DNA from: Aurantimonas aggregata
GTDB taxonomy: Bacteria > Pseudomonadota > Alphaproteobacteria > Rhizobiales > Rhizobiaceae
DNA: 64,000 bases
Reading direction: 5' to 3'
Assembly: GCF_010500835.1 (NCBI RefSeq)
Contig: NZ_JAAAMJ010000011.1
Coordinates: 1-64,000 of the forward strand
This document shows, piece by piece, positions 63,803-64,000 of this stretch. The notes beneath the pieces were generated by a model. It made no database searches and was not told the DNA's origin. It saw nothing but the letters and a program-made list of their open reading frames with translations. The translations under genes and the position numbers were made by a program. Position 1 is the stretch's first letter; each line of letters opens with the position of its first letter.

Positions 63803-64000
63803 TCAGTTCTGCCGCTTGAAGGTCGTGGCAGCGACGACGGTCGAATCGCCGGTATGGGAATAGATCAGTTCCATCGTGTCGTCGTCGGCCAGAGCGCCGT
63901 CGATATGGCCGTCCGTATCCCGTGCGACGATCGATTTGCCGTCGAACCCGATGACGCCCATGAAGGTCTCGCTGCTCTTCGCCGAGGAGAAGGTGCCCCA
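63803..64000 (-). CDS. C-terminal 65 residues of an unidentified protein (truncated at window edge)
   Basis: A minus-strand frame is open from the right edge to a TGA at 63805-63803, reading WGTFSS ... MGVIGFDGKSI ... MELIYSHTGDSTVVAATTFKRQN. Codon usage is like the neighbouring genes, so it is probably real. It looks like the end of a beta-rich protein; no family is recognised. Confidence 0.6.
   Translation of the reverse strand, partial: WGTFSSAKSSETFMGVIGFDGKSIVARDTDGHIDGALADDDTMELIYSHTGDSTVVAATTFKRQN

Overview
The window is high-GC DNA from an alphaproteobacterium, most likely order Hyphomicrobiales (Rhizobiales). The main clues are a FixL-FixJ-FixK oxygen-sensing cascade, a rhizobial-type RibB with a decayed second domain, an AmpR/class A beta-lactamase pair, TRAP and pca gene content, and dense operons with ATGA, GTGA and TAGTG stop/start overlaps. 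The genus cannot be told from the sequence alone.

Positions 1-3434 look like the right end of an integrated, prophage-like element. There is a start codon of an unidentified gene leaving the left edge, a 5'-truncated methyltransferase, a small membrane protein, an EpsG-family polysaccharide polymerase in relatively AT-rich DNA, a phage lysozyme with a holin-like tail, and an overlapping membrane/coiled-coil lysis-type protein. The block ends in a perfect 3' half of tRNA-Thr(CGU), a typical attachment-site scar. A sulfotransferase and a DUF2934 protein follow.

Positions 5.3-13.7 kb hold gph, a thioredoxin-like protein, and a divergent catabolic cluster: APH-type phosphotransferase, MaoC hydratase and SDR on the minus strand; TetR and acyl-CoA dehydrogenase on the plus strand. 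Its composition resembles systems that catabolise 4-hydroxyacyl-CoA by phosphorylation. A DUF2283/DUF4258 pair and two MDR oxidoreductases follow. 13.9-18.6 kb is the three-gene N-acetylglutaminylglutamine amide (NAGGN) osmolyte operon. 19-21 kb carries fdhD and ribB. 21.5-26.1 kb is a tightly coupled pcaCHGIJ-pobA operon for 4-hydroxybenzoate/protocatechuate, without pcaB, pcaD or pcaF. 26-28 kb is ampR/bla. 28-35 kb has a GH13 (trehalose synthase-like) enzyme, siroheme synthase, alanine dehydrogenase, trhO and an unidentified multi-spanning membrane protein.

35.3-45.5 kb is a respiratory/oxygen-response region: a universal stress protein, fixL, fixJ, a small receiver protein, fixK and a cytochrome c, next to an aa3-type oxidase operon with fused subunits I and III, coxB, ctaG, a CopD-like protein and a DUF2231 protein. 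A FixK/FNR-type box and a FixJ-like box can be read in the intergenic DNA. 45.8-50.7 kb has a cytoplasmic-looking subtilase, tRNA-Pro(CGG), a cold-shock protein, UDP-glucose dehydrogenase and a hypothetical protein. 50.7-56.7 kb is MarR, TetR, an RND adaptor and an unusually long RND pump. After a HAD hydrolase, 57.7-63.8 kb is a GntR-controlled TRAP / HMG-CoA lyase / family III CoA-transferase cluster that suggests uptake and degradation of a 3-hydroxy-3-methylglutarate-like acid. The window ends inside an unidentified minus-strand gene.
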